Notes: a model not told the origin generated them from the letters alone. A stretch of DNA of 64,000 nt from Sphingobacteriaceae bacterium (GCA_002319075.1 NVQB01000001.1:5084001-5148000); one strand, 5' to 3'; positions 33,207 to 42,707 are shown, numbered from the stretch's first letter. Numbers and translations: made by a program.

Positions 33207-35540
33207 ATGTCCTTAAAAAAACACATATTTTTATGTGTTCTCATCTTAGCATTTTCGCTTGCAAGATCACAATCCTGCAAACTGCAAATGAAGGGAACAC
33301 TTATAGATGAAGACAATAGCGAAGCACTTGAATTCGCCGTTGTAAAACTTTTATCTCCCGAAATAATTCTACAGACAAATGAAAAAGGTGAATTTGTTTT
33401 TGACAATCTATGTTCGGGCAAATACGATTTACTTGTAAAACACATAGGTTGTAAAGACACCATTTTCACTGTAGATCTTCAAAAATCGCGGAAAGTGATT
33501 CTGAAACTTCCACACAGTTCTCATAATCTGAGTGAAGTAGACATAATGGATAAACGGGTAGAAATGAAAAGGACCCAGGCTGTGGATGACTTATCTGAAG
33601 AAGACATTCAGAAAAGCAAAGGACAAAGTCTTGGAGAAACCTTAAAAAACATAAGCGGTGTTACTTCTTTAAATACAGGTGCAAGCATCTCAAAGCCCAT
33701 GGTTCATGGCATGCAGGGTTACCGTTTACTTATTTTAAACAATGGGATACGGCAGGAAGGTCAGCAGTGGGGTAATGAACATGCACCTGAAATAGATCCC
33801 TTTATGGCAAAGAAATTTTCTGTAATAAAAGGAGTTGGTGCCATTCGTTACGGAAGCGACGCTATTGCCGGCGTTGTGTTAGTTGAACCAAACGAGCTTC
33901 CCGATACCGCCGCTGTAACCGGAGAAGTGAATCTTGTTGGATTAAGTAATGGGCAAACAGGGGCTGCATCAGCCATGCTGGAAGGAAGTTTCGACAAGCT
34001 CAAAGGCTTAAGCTGGCGTGTACAGGGTAGTTTAAAAAAAGGAGGCACTGTAAAGGCTCCTAATTACTACCTGAACAATACCGGCACGCAGGAGAGAAAT
34101 TTTTCTTATGCTCTGGGATATCATCATAAAAAATGGGGCGTAGAACTCTACTACTCTCAGTTCAATGCCAGCATTGGAATTTTTACGGGCTCTCACATCG
34201 GTAATCTTACTGATCTTAATAACGCCTTACGCTATAATAAACCACTCGATAGTCTTGCCGTATTTTCTTATTCAATAGGCAGGCCAAGACAGGAAGTGGC
34301 CCATGAATTAGTGAAAGGATTGGCTCATTACCATTTTTCGCCGCGCTGGCGTGCGAAGTTGCAGTATGCCTGGCAATATAATCTGAGACAGGAATATGAT
34401 TTAAGAAGATTAACCACGATAGAAAAAGAAACCGGCATTGTAGCGCCTGACCTTGACTTGCATGTAGCTTCGCAAACAATAGATGCACTCATGGAACACG
34501 ATAATATAAATTCTTTCAGAGGGTTGTTTGGCGCTAGTTACATGCAGCAAAAAAATGTTTATACTGGAAGATTTTTCATTCCCAATTACCTGAACCAAAC
34601 CTGGGGGGTATTTATTACCGAGCGTTATGTAAAACACATCATTGAGCTGGAAGCAGGGGTGCGTTACGATGAAAAGTACCTTACTTCTTATTTCTTTGAA
34701 GGTAGTGTTTGGACAGAACATGCCCGCACTTTCAAAAATTTGACTTATAACGCCGGACTCATCTGGAAACCGGCGAGTTCCTTCAATTTATTTGTGAACG
34801 CAGGTTCTGCCTGGAGGGCGCCGGCACCAAACGAACTGTATAGTAACGGTATTCACCAGGGTGCAGGGACTATTGAACGAGGTAATCCAAACTTTAAATC
34901 AGAAACTTGTCAAAATATTACTGTAACAGGAATTTATAAACGTAAAAAATTCAGTCTTGAGCTAACTGCTTATCATAACCAGTTTAAAAATTTTATTTAC
35001 TTAAATCCCTCAGGTGAATTGGAGCTTACCATTCGTGGTGCATTTCCGGTGTTTATTTACAAGCAGGACAATGTGCGCATAAGTGGGATAGATCTTAAAA
35101 CTGATTTTCAACTGTCTAAGATGCTTTCTTTCGTTGCTAAAGGCATGATTGTGAGAGGTTGGAACGCCAGTATAAAAGATTATTTAATTTATATGCCCTC
35201 CGACAGAGCAGACCTGAACCTGAAAATAAAATTGCCTACTGGTGATAGATTCATAAATAGTTATTTCCAGCTCAACAATCAATTTGTGAGTAAACAATGG
35301 CGGGCCCCTGCAAATGTAGATTTTTCGGCACCCCCACCCGCTTATTCTCTTTTAGGTGCAGAAGTATCAACAGAGATTCATGTAAAGAAACAAAAGATGA
35401 TCTTACACTTTAGCGCTACAAATTTATTAAACAGTCGTTACCGGGAATATTTGGATAGATTTCGTTATTATACCGATGCAGTGGGCGTATCTTATAACTT
35501 GAGGCTTACTGTTCCCTTGGTTTTGTACGATAAAAAATAG
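33207..35540 (+). CDS. TonB-dependent receptor, ZnuD-like appearance
   Basis: 777 residues: signal peptide (about 1-22), carboxypeptidase-like domain (about 24-105; TLIDEDNSEALEFAVVKL), plug (QSLGETLKNISGVTSLNTGA, PMVHGMQGYRLLILNNGIRQ, GVGAIRYGSDAIAGVVLVEP) and a 22-strand barrel ending NLRLTVPLVLYDKK. The segments YHHKKWGVELYYSQFNASIG and IFTGSHIGNLTDL and the EGQQWGNEHAPEIDPF plug region recall the zinc/heme receptor branch around ZnuD. With the small His/Cys protein upstream, a metal ion or metal complex is the likely substrate. The specific metal cannot be read from sequence. Confidence 0.88.
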   Translation: MSLKKHIFLCVLILAFSLARSQSCKLQMKGTLIDEDNSEALEFAVVKLLSPEIILQTNEKGEFVFDNLCSGKYDLLVKHIGCKDTIFTVDLQKSRKVILKLPHSSHNLSEVDIMDKRVEMKRTQAVDDLSEEDIQKSKGQSLGETLKNISGVTSLNTGASISKPMVHGMQGYRLLILNNGIRQEGQQWGNEHAPEIDPFMAKKFSVIKGVGAIRYGSDAIAGVVLVEPNELPDTAAVTGEVNLVGLSNGQTGAASAMLEGSFDKLKGLSWRVQGSLKKGGTVKAPNYYLNNTGTQERNFSYALGYHHKKWGVELYYSQFNASIGIFTGSHIGNLTDLNNALRYNKPLDSLAVFSYSIGRPRQEVAHELVKGLAHYHFSPRWRAKLQYAWQYNLRQEYDLRRLTTIEKETGIVAPDLDLHVASQTIDALMEHDNINSFRGLFGASYMQQKNVYTGRFFIPNYLNQTWGVFITERYVKHIIELEAGVRYDEKYLTSYFFEGSVWTEHARTFKNLTYNAGLIWKPASSFNLFVNAGSAWRAPAPNELYSNGIHQGAGTIERGNPNFKSETCQNITVTGIYKRKKFSLELTAYHNQFKNFIYLNPSGELELTIRGAFPVFIYKQDNVRISGIDLKTDFQLSKMLSFVAKGMIVRGWNASIKDYLIYMPSDRADLNLKIKLPTGDRFINSYFQLNNQFVSKQWRAPANVDFSAPPPAYSLLGAEVSTEIHVKKQKMILHFSATNLLNSRYREYLDRFRYYTDAVGVSYNLRLTVPLVLYDKK

Positions 35541-36166
35541 CAGGTATTACCTTTGAATTTGCCAGCCGAGGGACAAAAATGCCTTGGATTCAATTGGAGT
35601 TTATATTCTCCACTTCCCCGCTATTACTTAATGTCGTCATTAAAGGAGCAAAACACTCTTTAATCCCTTTAATGACCGGTAATACGTCAGACTGAAACCT
35701 CCCTGAAAAGAGAATGCCTTACCAGTTTCCCGATAAGGCATTAATTCACATTTTACCCAAAAAAAACATGAATGATCAAAATTAAATTTTTCTTCAGAAT
35801 TTTGCAACTATTATTTTGCCCTAAACTGCATTCTTCTTCAAATACGTTGATAATCAATAGAATTAATTTTTACTGGTTTAAGCGAAAACTCTGAATTAGA
35901 CACAAAGACCTGTTTAATTGCAACACACAGTGCCTAATTAAGAGAAAAAATTAAAATCCGGAACTTTGGTACCTGATAAAAATCAACATTTCACCCAGGA
36001 ATTATTTCATTCACTCAGTCAAAGATATGTTTCACTCAAAATTTTAACTATTTTAACAGTTTTTCATTGCCCCTTAGTAAAAATGGATTAAATTTGAGAA
36101 ACTTTAAACCTTAACGCCATAGAATAGACATTTACTAGCATTAATCATCTAAACGCAAGTAAAATC
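35541..36166. other. Gene-free interval with two inverted repeats
   Basis: No reading frame with coding character was found in these 626 bases. Two hairpins are present: GTCATTAAAGG (35636-35646) with CCTTTAATGAC (35666-35676), and AATGCCTTA (35713-35721) with TAAGGCATT (35734-35742). The second could end the receptor transcript, though it lacks a clean T tract. The right part (about 35760-36160) is very AT-rich and probably holds the promoter of the sigma-factor gene. Confidence 0.5.
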
Positions 36167-36766
36167 ATGTCTATCCAGTCATTAAACGATAATGAGTTAA
36201 TTCAACTCTACATTGGCGGAAACGAAGAATCCCTGGCCACCTTATTACAAAGACACAAAAGAAAAATCTTTTCTTCTATCATTGTTGTTGTTAAAGATCA
36301 TCAGTTGGCTGAGGATATTTTTCAGGATACCTTTTTTAAAGTTATTCAAACTCTTAAAAAGGGACAGTACAATGAAGAAGGCAAGTTTTTGCCCTGGATT
36401 ATCCGTATAGCGCGTAACCTCATAATAGACCATTATCGCAGAGCAAAAAAAATGCCCCCCGTGCCTGTTTACATAAATGATGAAGGAGAAGAAATCAGCG
36501 TTTTTAATTCCTTAGCCGCTCCTGATGATGATATGCGTTCTGCTGAAACCACAAAATTCAAAAAAAGTATTCGTACCCTGATCAATGAACTTCCAAACGA
36601 TCAAAGGGAAGTTGTGTTAATGCGCATGTATTATGACATGAGCTTTAAAGAAATCTCTGAATTCACAAATGTATCTATCAATACAGCCCTTGGAAGAATG
36701 CGTTATGCTTTATTCAATCTGAAAAAAATGATTGAAGAGCGTAAAATGGAAGTTGTTTTAAGATAA
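36167..36766 (+). CDS. ECF-type RNA polymerase sigma factor
   Basis: 199 residues with sigma region 2 (about 10-85; DNELIQLYIGGNEESLATLL, AEDIFQDTFFKVIQTLKKGQ, FLPWIIRIARNLIIDHYRRA) and region 4 (about 130-190; ELPNDQREVVLMRMYYDMSF, KEISEFTNVSINTALGRMRY, ALFNLKKM). It lacks region 3, as in other ECF sigma factors. No anti-sigma gene follows; instead a large membrane protein begins 3 bases downstream. The target promoters are not evident in this window. Confidence 0.92.
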   Translation: MSIQSLNDNELIQLYIGGNEESLATLLQRHKRKIFSSIIVVVKDHQLAEDIFQDTFFKVIQTLKKGQYNEEGKFLPWIIRIARNLIIDHYRRAKKMPPVPVYINDEGEEISVFNSLAAPDDDMRSAETTKFKKSIRTLINELPNDQREVVLMRMYYDMSFKEISEFTNVSINTALGRMRYALFNLKKMIEERKMEVVLR

Positions 36767-36769
36767 GTT

Positions 36770-38707
36770 ATGCTGGCAGATGTTTTCTTGTTTTTGAGCA
36801 TCTACCTGTGTTTCCTGTTTTTTGTATTCTTCTCTGGATTTTTTTCCCTTCAATTTTTCAAAAGTATTTTTGTCTTAAAAGGGTTTTATACCAAAACTTT
36901 CGTTTGTTTGTTATGCGGATTACTGGTGTCAGTGACACTTTTCGCGATTTTTAAGACCCAGTTCCTAACGGTTACTGTTTTTTTTCCTATTGTCTGCATT
37001 TTTGCATTTAAGGGTAAGATCATACGTTTACAAGCAAAAGAATCATATATCGACCAAAGAAAACCTGTATTCTTTTTTAGAAACGTTTTCCTGGTTCTTT
37101 TGCCCTTTATTTACTTTGCTCTGCAGGTTTTTAAAACGGGAGGCTACCATTATAAAGCTCTCGAATACGATAATGCGGTTTACGGCCATCTTTCTAATTA
37201 TATAGCCAGTACAGGTATTGAGAATAAATGGTTCAGTTATTTTACGGATCATTCTTCCATTAAATCAATAGAGCCCTATCATTATGTTGAATGCTGGCTG
37301 AACGCTTTTGTTAGTTCTGTTTTTAAAACAAATTCCCTTTTAAATTTTTACCTGGTAACCTATCCCCTACTCATCCTCATAAGCTGTTTCGGGATTTTGG
37401 CGATAATGGAACACTATGCAAAAGTAACTTTCACCGGAGTTATTTTATCGTTCCTGCTTTTGTTTATTGGCGCTGTTTTCAGCATTAAACAGTCAAACTA
37501 TCATTTTAATACACTTGCTGCAGAAGTTCCTCTCCAACACTATGGAGAAAAATTTTCGGTGTATTATCCATTCGTTCTTTTTAGTGTATTACTGCTTTTA
37601 AACAAGTTGCACGAAGAGGCTTTACTTTTTGGGTTAAGTCTTTGTATTGTTTCCTCCACCATGCTTCCTGCGATTATTGTATTTACACTAGTTATTACTC
37701 TGTTTTTTTTCCGACGCCTGAATAAAGTTGTTTTCTTTCGTGCGTTCTTATTCTTATTCTGTTTTTTAGCGTTTTATAAGTACTTCGCATCTTCTGATTA
37801 TACTTATACTGATAATTGGAGACTTTACGAATTCAGCGATCTGGAAACTCTTAGCTTTTCATTTCAATGGTTTAAACTGGCAATTTCTAATTTTATTTAC
37901 GCCTTTTTTAAGAGTCTGGTTTATTTCCTTGCGAATTATTTTTATTTACCAATCTTATATCTGGCTGGCTTTGTTTTTCTAAAAAGAGAAGTTGTCAGGC
38001 CATTGTTATTTCTCTCAACGCTTTGTTTGTGTGGCCTTCTAGTGGCTTGCTTTTTTTACAAAATGCTGGACAACTATCAACTCTTTACCAATACTTTACC
38101 ACTACTTCATGTTTTGAGCATTGTAATCCTTTTACAACTTTTACATACTTCTACCGCTTTGGTAAAAACCTTTTCAGGACTCTTTATCCTTGCATTTTTT
38201 GGCTACACGGTTTATTGCTCTGTAAAAGAGTATAACATCCTAGATAAAAGTATGAGCGTTTCAAACGATTACCTGATCAAATCAAAAGCCTTGATCTCCG
38301 ACTCAGAAGATCACCAGGTGGCTTTTATTTATAATCAGGCTGACGCTGATACTTTGCTCTTGAATCGATCGAAAAATTACCTTTACCACTTAAGCTACCT
38401 CGGTATGGATGCTGTTCCATTAAGAATGTCTTTGCCTGAAGTCCGTTATACTTCTCCTTTGCCTGTGGTACAGGCCGACTACGATCGATTATTGGAGCAT
38501 GAATTATTTTACAGTTTTTACAACCAACAAACCGCTGACCGAATTGATAAAGACAGCCTGGAGCTTAACTTTTTAAGAAGTTACAAGATCCGGTATGTGT
38601 TATTGAGTCCTACCGTGGCGGTTCCAAATTACATGAATTCTCAGAATTCAATTATTGTAAACGATTCAAAAACCGGGGTACGTTTCATAAAGCTACTTTT
38701 TAACTAA
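36770..38707 (+). CDS. Large multi-pass membrane protein coupled to the ECF sigma gene
   Basis: 645 residues with about 12-14 hydrophobic helices in the first 480 residues and a soluble C-terminal part of about 160 residues (DDLTHP-type loop absent; visible: SDSEDHQVAFIYNQADADTL, YHLSYLGMDAVPLRMSLPEV). The first large periplasmic loop contains YKALEYDNAVYGHLSNYIAS and HYVECWLNAFVSS, with acidic residues placed as in GT-C fold glycosyltransferases, but the match is only suggestive. The phrase FFRNVFLVLLPFIYFALQVF is typical of its helices. It starts 3 bases after the sigma-factor stop. A polyprenyl-sugar transferase or a sigma-factor-controlling membrane protein are both possible. Confidence 0.7.
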   Translation: MLADVFLFLSIYLCFLFFVFFSGFFSLQFFKSIFVLKGFYTKTFVCLLCGLLVSVTLFAIFKTQFLTVTVFFPIVCIFAFKGKIIRLQAKESYIDQRKPVFFFRNVFLVLLPFIYFALQVFKTGGYHYKALEYDNAVYGHLSNYIASTGIENKWFSYFTDHSSIKSIEPYHYVECWLNAFVSSVFKTNSLLNFYLVTYPLLILISCFGILAIMEHYAKVTFTGVILSFLLLFIGAVFSIKQSNYHFNTLAAEVPLQHYGEKFSVYYPFVLFSVLLLLNKLHEEALLFGLSLCIVSSTMLPAIIVFTLVITLFFFRRLNKVVFFRAFLFLFCFLAFYKYFASSDYTYTDNWRLYEFSDLETLSFSFQWFKLAISNFIYAFFKSLVYFLANYFYLPILYLAGFVFLKREVVRPLLFLSTLCLCGLLVACFFYKMLDNYQLFTNTLPLLHVLSIVILLQLLHTSTALVKTFSGLFILAFFGYTVYCSVKEYNILDKSMSVSNDYLIKSKALISDSEDHQVAFIYNQADADTLLLNRSKNYLYHLSYLGMDAVPLRMSLPEVRYTSPLPVVQADYDRLLEHELFYSFYNQQTADRIDKDSLELNFLRSYKIRYVLLSPTVAVPNYMNSQNSIIVNDSKTGVRFIKLLFN

Positions 38708-38838
38708 AGTCAACCAGATTATAGGCTTTAAAACAGGGTATTCCACAACATTGTGGTGAAACACTTAGTTACTTGCTTTCTTTTTAACAAAAAGCGGCTT
38801 AATGGGTCTTAGTGCTATGAAATAAAGCAATTATTTTA

Positions 38839-38846
38839 TACTTTTG
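38839..38846 (+). promoter_or_regulatory. Likely -7 box of the etf operon
   Basis: TACTTTTG is an exact TAnnTTTG match about 125 bases upstream of the etfB start, implying a leader of about 120 bases. No convincing -33 TTG is seen. Confidence 0.4.
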
Positions 38847-38971
38847 CCCACCATTTTATTTTGAAATTGAGGACTTTGCGGTAAAATTTCCGGTGATAAA
38901 TAATTTCAAATTTTAAGTGACTTGAAGAAGAAACTATTAACCAGCTAATAAAAACTTAAAGACATCTACAT

Positions 38972-39715
38972 ATGAAAATTTTAGTTGCCATCAGCAATGT
39001 TCCGGACACCACAACAAAAATTCAGTTTACGGACGGAGATACAAAATTTAATGCAGCGGGAGTTACATTCGTTATTAATCCTTACGATGAGTGGTATGCA
39101 CTTGTAAGAGCTCTTGAATTAAAAGAAGCAAACCTAGCCGAAAAAGTAACTCTGATTCACGTTGGCCTTGCCGATAGTGAAGCTACTATTCGTAAAGGGC
39201 TGGCTTTAGGGGCTGATGATGCAGTAAGAATTGATGCTGAAGGTCCTGATGCATTATTCGTAGCAGATCAAATAGCTGCTTACGCCAAAGCAAACGCTTA
39301 CGATTTAATATTAGTTGGAAAGGAAACTATCAATTATAATGGATCTTCGGTAGGAGCTATGATTTCAGGAGTTTTAGACCTCCCATTTATTTCTTTAGCT
39401 AATAAATTAGACCTTGCAGGTAACAAAGCTACCGTTGAACAAGAAGTAGATGGCGGTACACAGATTGTAGAATGCGAATTGCCATTAGTAATCAGCTGTG
39501 CAAAAGGAATGGCAGAACAACGCATTCCAAACATGAGAGGAATTATGGCGGCAAGAACAAAACCTTTAACAGTGGTTGCCTCTAACGGTGCAGCGCCCTT
39601 AACCTCTGTTAAGTCGTTTACACTGAGCGCAGGTCGTACTGCAGTGAAAATGATTAGTGAAGATAATATGGATGAACTTGTTCAATTGTTGCACACCCAG
39701 GCTAAGGTTATCTAA
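38972..39715 (+). CDS. etfB: Electron transfer flavoprotein beta subunit
   Basis: 247 residues of the ETF-beta/FixA family. It starts MKILVAISNVPDTTTKIQFT, and has INPYDEWYALVRALELKE, the adenine-nucleotide loop region DLILVGKETINYNGSSVGAM and the conserved CAKGMAEQRIPNMRGIMAAR. With EtfA it forms the FAD-containing dimer that takes electrons from acyl-CoA dehydrogenases and similar enzymes and passes them to the respiratory quinone pool. It is 35 bases upstream of etfA in the same operon. Confidence 0.95.
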   Translation: MKILVAISNVPDTTTKIQFTDGDTKFNAAGVTFVINPYDEWYALVRALELKEANLAEKVTLIHVGLADSEATIRKGLALGADDAVRIDAEGPDALFVADQIAAYAKANAYDLILVGKETINYNGSSVGAMISGVLDLPFISLANKLDLAGNKATVEQEVDGGTQIVECELPLVISCAKGMAEQRIPNMRGIMAARTKPLTVVASNGAAPLTSVKSFTLSAGRTAVKMISEDNMDELVQLLHTQAKVI

Positions 39716-39750
39716 TTTAAAAAAATTAATAAATCTAAAATTCAAAAAAT

Positions 39751-40731
39751 ATGTCAGTTTTAGTATATACAGAAATTAATAAAGGCCGTGTTAAGAAAGC
39801 ATCTTTAGAGTGCATTAATTACGCAGCTAAGATCGCTGAACTAACTGGTTCAACAGTTACAGCTTTTGTAAACAATGCAGATGCCGCTCAATTAGAAGAG
39901 ATTGGTAAGGCAGGAGCAACAAAAATCTTATCGGTAAAAAATGATAAGTTTAATGCGGATAGTATGCTGGTAAGTGCTGCTGTTGAGCAAGCTGCTAAAG
40001 CAGAAAATGCTAAGGTAATTGTGTTTGCTTTCGATATAGTTGGTAAAGCCGTAGCTCCAAGACTTTCTGCAAAACTAAAAGCAGGATTAGTTGCAGGCGC
40101 TGTAGATTATCCAAGCGTAAACGGATCGTCTTTAGAAGTTAAGAAAAATGTATTCTCTGGTAAAGCAACAGCTTTATACAGCATTAATAGTGAGGTTAAA
40201 ATCATCTCTTTATTACCTAACAGTTTCCCTGTAACCGCAGGTGATAACAAAGCTACAGTGGTAGATTTTTCGGTTGATCTTTCTTCTGTTAATTCAAGAA
40301 TTGTAGTTAAAGAGGTAAAGTCAAACGATGCAAACGGCACTACTCCCCTTCCTGAGGCTGAATTAGTTGTGAGCGCAGGCAGAGGTATGAAAGGTCCTGA
40401 AAACTGGAAAATCATTGAAGATCTTGCCGGTTCATTAGGAGCGACTACTGCTTGCTCACGTCCTGTTGCGGATATGCACTGGAGACCGCATCATGAGCAC
40501 GTTGGACAGACGGGTGTTGCTATTCGTCCGAATTTATATATTGCCGTTGGGATCTCAGGAGCTATTCAGCATTTGGCGGGTGTAAACGGTAGCAAAACCA
40601 TAGTGGTAATTAACAACGATAAGGAAGCCCCTTTCTTTAAATCGGCTGATTACGGTGTTGTGGGTGATGCGTTTACCATTGTTCCTAAGTTAACTGAGGC
40701 TATTAAAAAATTTAAAGCAAACCAAAATTAA
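39751..40731 (+). CDS. etfA: Electron transfer flavoprotein alpha subunit
   Basis: 326 residues of the ETF-alpha/FixB family. The N-terminal domain (1-190) leads to the FAD-binding C-terminal domain with VVSAGRGMKGPENWKIIEDL, GATTACSRPVADMHWRPHHE, HVGQTGVAIRPNLYIAVGIS, GAIQHLAGV and VVINNDKEAPFFKSADYGVV, the standard ETF-alpha signature. It is the FAD-carrying partner of EtfB. The segment DMHWRPHHEHVGQTG is typical of the Bacteroidota version. Confidence 0.95.
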   Translation: MSVLVYTEINKGRVKKASLECINYAAKIAELTGSTVTAFVNNADAAQLEEIGKAGATKILSVKNDKFNADSMLVSAAVEQAAKAENAKVIVFAFDIVGKAVAPRLSAKLKAGLVAGAVDYPSVNGSSLEVKKNVFSGKATALYSINSEVKIISLLPNSFPVTAGDNKATVVDFSVDLSSVNSRIVVKEVKSNDANGTTPLPEAELVVSAGRGMKGPENWKIIEDLAGSLGATTACSRPVADMHWRPHHEHVGQTGVAIRPNLYIAVGISGAIQHLAGVNGSKTIVVINNDKEAPFFKSADYGVVGDAFTIVPKLTEAIKKFKANQN

Positions 40732-40763
40732 GCCGGTATTTTTCTTAAATTAGAATTCAGTTA

Positions 40764-41375
40764 ATGAAAAAAGTTCGATTAGAAATTGTTGGATTATCCT
40801 ACAGCCAGACACAAAGCGGGGCCTATGCTTTGGTTTTGGGTGAAAGCTCAGGGTCAAGAAGGCTTCCCATTATTATTGGCGGTTTCGAAGCTCAGGCTAT
40901 TGCGATAGAGCTTGAAAAGATGAGTCCCAGCAGGCCCTTAACGCACGATCTTTTTAAATCATTTGCACAGACCTTTGATATTTCAGTTACAGAAGTGTTG
41001 ATTTATAATCTCGTAGAAGGTATTTTTTATGCAAAACTGATTTGTACAGATGGTACACGCGAAGTGGAAATTGATGCCAGAACGAGTGATGCGATTGCCC
41101 TGGCGGTACGCTTTAGTTGTGAAATCTATACTTATGAGTTTATTTTAAAGAGTGCCGGTATTGTTCTCGATGACGATATTGAGGTGAGTTCTATTTCTGA
41201 ACCCGCATCCAGTGTTTCAGAAGTAAAAGAAGCTGCCAAAAGTGGCGATTTAGATGAGTATAAAGGAAAAAGCAGCGAAGAATTGAAGAGTATGCTGCAG
41301 ACGGCTTTAGATGAAGAAAAATATGAGATGGCTTCTAAGATAAGAGATGAACTGAATCAACGTAAAAAATCATAA
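40764..41375 (+). CDS. Bifunctional-nuclease-family (DUF151) protein with UVR motif
   Basis: 203 residues. Residues about 1-135 are the BFN/DUF151 domain (YALVLGESSGSRRLPIIIGG, FEAQAIAIELEKM, RPLTHDLFKSFAQTFDISVT, EVEIDARTSDAIALAVRFSC). The C-terminus (about 165-203; LKSMLQTALDEEKYEMASKI, RDELNQRKKS) is a UvrB/UvrC (UVR) motif, a fusion typical of Bacteroidota. Plant homologues have DNase and RNase activity; bacterial function is unclear. It follows etfA by 32 bases and may be cotranscribed. Confidence 0.88.
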   Translation: MKKVRLEIVGLSYSQTQSGAYALVLGESSGSRRLPIIIGGFEAQAIAIELEKMSPSRPLTHDLFKSFAQTFDISVTEVLIYNLVEGIFYAKLICTDGTREVEIDARTSDAIALAVRFSCEIYTYEFILKSAGIVLDDDIEVSSISEPASSVSEVKEAAKSGDLDEYKGKSSEELKSMLQTALDEEKYEMASKIRDELNQRKKS

Positions 41376-41401
41376 TTTTACACAGGTTAAAGACACAAAA
41401 A

Positions 41402-41437
41402 AACCTCTAATCCAGATATCTACTGGGATTAGAGGTT
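41402..41437. terminator. Bidirectional hairpin terminator
   Basis: AACCTCTAATCC (41402-41413) pairs with GGATTAGAGGTT (41426-41437); it is flanked by A and T tracts and lies between the convergent genes ending at 41375 and 41457. Confidence 0.88.
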
Positions 41438-41456
41438 TTTTTAATTAGTAAAAGTA

Positions 41457-41765
41457 TTAGTGTTTTTCTGTTTTTGCAGGCTCAGTTTTCACAGCTTCAG
41501 GTTTTTTCTCCACCGGCTTTTTTGACGCAGGAACACCTTTTTCAGTTATTGCCATACGTGTACCACCTTGTTGTTTTTGATCTTTAGAAGTATTAGTTTG
41601 TGCTTCTGTAGCTGCCGGAGCTGGTTCAGGTGCAATTAGTGTACCATCAGGATTTACAGTTTCTTTAGCGGCAGGCGCTTTTTTTGCTTCTTTTTTAGTA
41701 TCCTGAGCGTTAGATGCAAAGCTTATCAGGGCAATAAATCCAAGTGTTAAGAGAGTTTTTTTCAT
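41457..41765 (-). CDS. Small secreted Lys/Pro/Glu/Ala-rich protein
   Basis: 102 residues with a clear signal peptide (MKKTLLTLGFIALISFASNA) and a low-complexity mature part (KKEAKKAPAAKETVNPDGTL, PEPAPAATEAQTN, KKPVEKKPEAVKTEPAKTEK). It has no recognisable domain and is likely disordered. It has the look of a small periplasmic or outer-membrane-associated protein. Function unknown. Confidence 0.7.
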   Translation of the reverse strand: MKKTLLTLGFIALISFASNAQDTKKEAKKAPAAKETVNPDGTLIAPEPAPAATEAQTNTSKDQKQQGGTRMAITEKGVPASKKPVEKKPEAVKTEPAKTEKH

Positions 41766-41813
41766 GAGAATTTTTATTTTAAAGATAAGTAAAAGTAATG
41801 AATCCCTTTAGAA

Positions 41814-42707
41814 CTACAATTGGCTATCTAGATTTTTTAACTCTTCTACTTTTTCAAGGTATCCCAACTTTTCGTAAGAAAAAATGAGGTTATTGAGACA
41901 CCTTTTCAAAATCTCGATGTTATTGCAGGGTAGATAGTATTTTGCCTCCGGTTCGAGGTTTAATTGTTTCAAAAACTGATCTATGTCTTTTTGTGTAAAC
42001 ATAAGTCCTTTACTAAAAGGGTTTATGTAGAACAAGATGTTATTTGAAAGTGATTTATTGTTAACATCCATCAAATTTGCGTTGTCGTTAATATAGGCCA
42101 ATACAAAGTGCTGGGGCAGGTTAATGCCATATACCGGAATATTAAGTTCTTTACAGATGAGCATGTAAACCACGCTCAGCATTAAAGGGTTTCCTTTTTT
42201 GCTTTCGAGAACGTTATTTATAAATGAGTTTTGTGGTGCATGATAATTAGTAATGTTGCCACTAAAATTATGAACCTCAAAAATAATGTGATTTACAATC
42301 TTTACTTTTTCAAGCGCAGTAAGATCTTCGTGAAGTTCTAACCATACATCCTGTTTGATAGTTTGTAATTGTTTTCTCACTTTAGCTTCATCCAAATCGG
42401 GATACTGATAATGTGCGAGAATTAAAATTCCTTTCATCAAATCGTCTGAATCGTCTTTGGCCCACAGTTTAAGAGCCTTTTGAAGCGTCTCAAACTGAAT
42501 AGTATGGATGATAGTTTCAATGCGCTTTTGCATGATAGCGTCAAAACTGTTCTCCCAGGCTGTTTCAAGGTGCGGAATGGTGGGTGGACCCAGCGTTACA
42601 AAACGTTCTTTTACCTGAGAGTAAATTATTTCATCGGGATCGTCCAGTAACGTGATAAGTGCTATCACTTCCTTCAGGCTTATTTCTGTTTTACGTTTCG
42701 CTGCCAT
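41814..42707 (-). CDS. SirB1/transglutaminase-like family protein
   Basis: About 297 residues from ATG 42707 (MAAKRKTEISLKEVIALITL); an ATG three codons earlier (42716) is also possible. The first 110 residues are helical (LDDPDEIIYSQVKERFVTLG), then the SirB1 transglutaminase-like core: NFSGNITNYHAPQNSFINNV, LESKKGNPLMLSVVYMLICK, ELNIPVYGINLPQHFVLAYI. The His of PQHF is kept, but the nucleophile Cys expected near the GNPLML segment is Ser/Leu, so enzyme activity is doubtful. Homologues are conserved but poorly understood. Confidence 0.82.
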   Translation of the reverse strand: MAAKRKTEISLKEVIALITLLDDPDEIIYSQVKERFVTLGPPTIPHLETAWENSFDAIMQKRIETIIHTIQFETLQKALKLWAKDDSDDLMKGILILAHYQYPDLDEAKVRKQLQTIKQDVWLELHEDLTALEKVKIVNHIIFEVHNFSGNITNYHAPQNSFINNVLESKKGNPLMLSVVYMLICKELNIPVYGINLPQHFVLAYINDNANLMDVNNKSLSNNILFYINPFSKGLMFTQKDIDQFLKQLNLEPEAKYYLPCNNIEILKRCLNNLIFSYEKLGYLEKVEELKNLDSQL

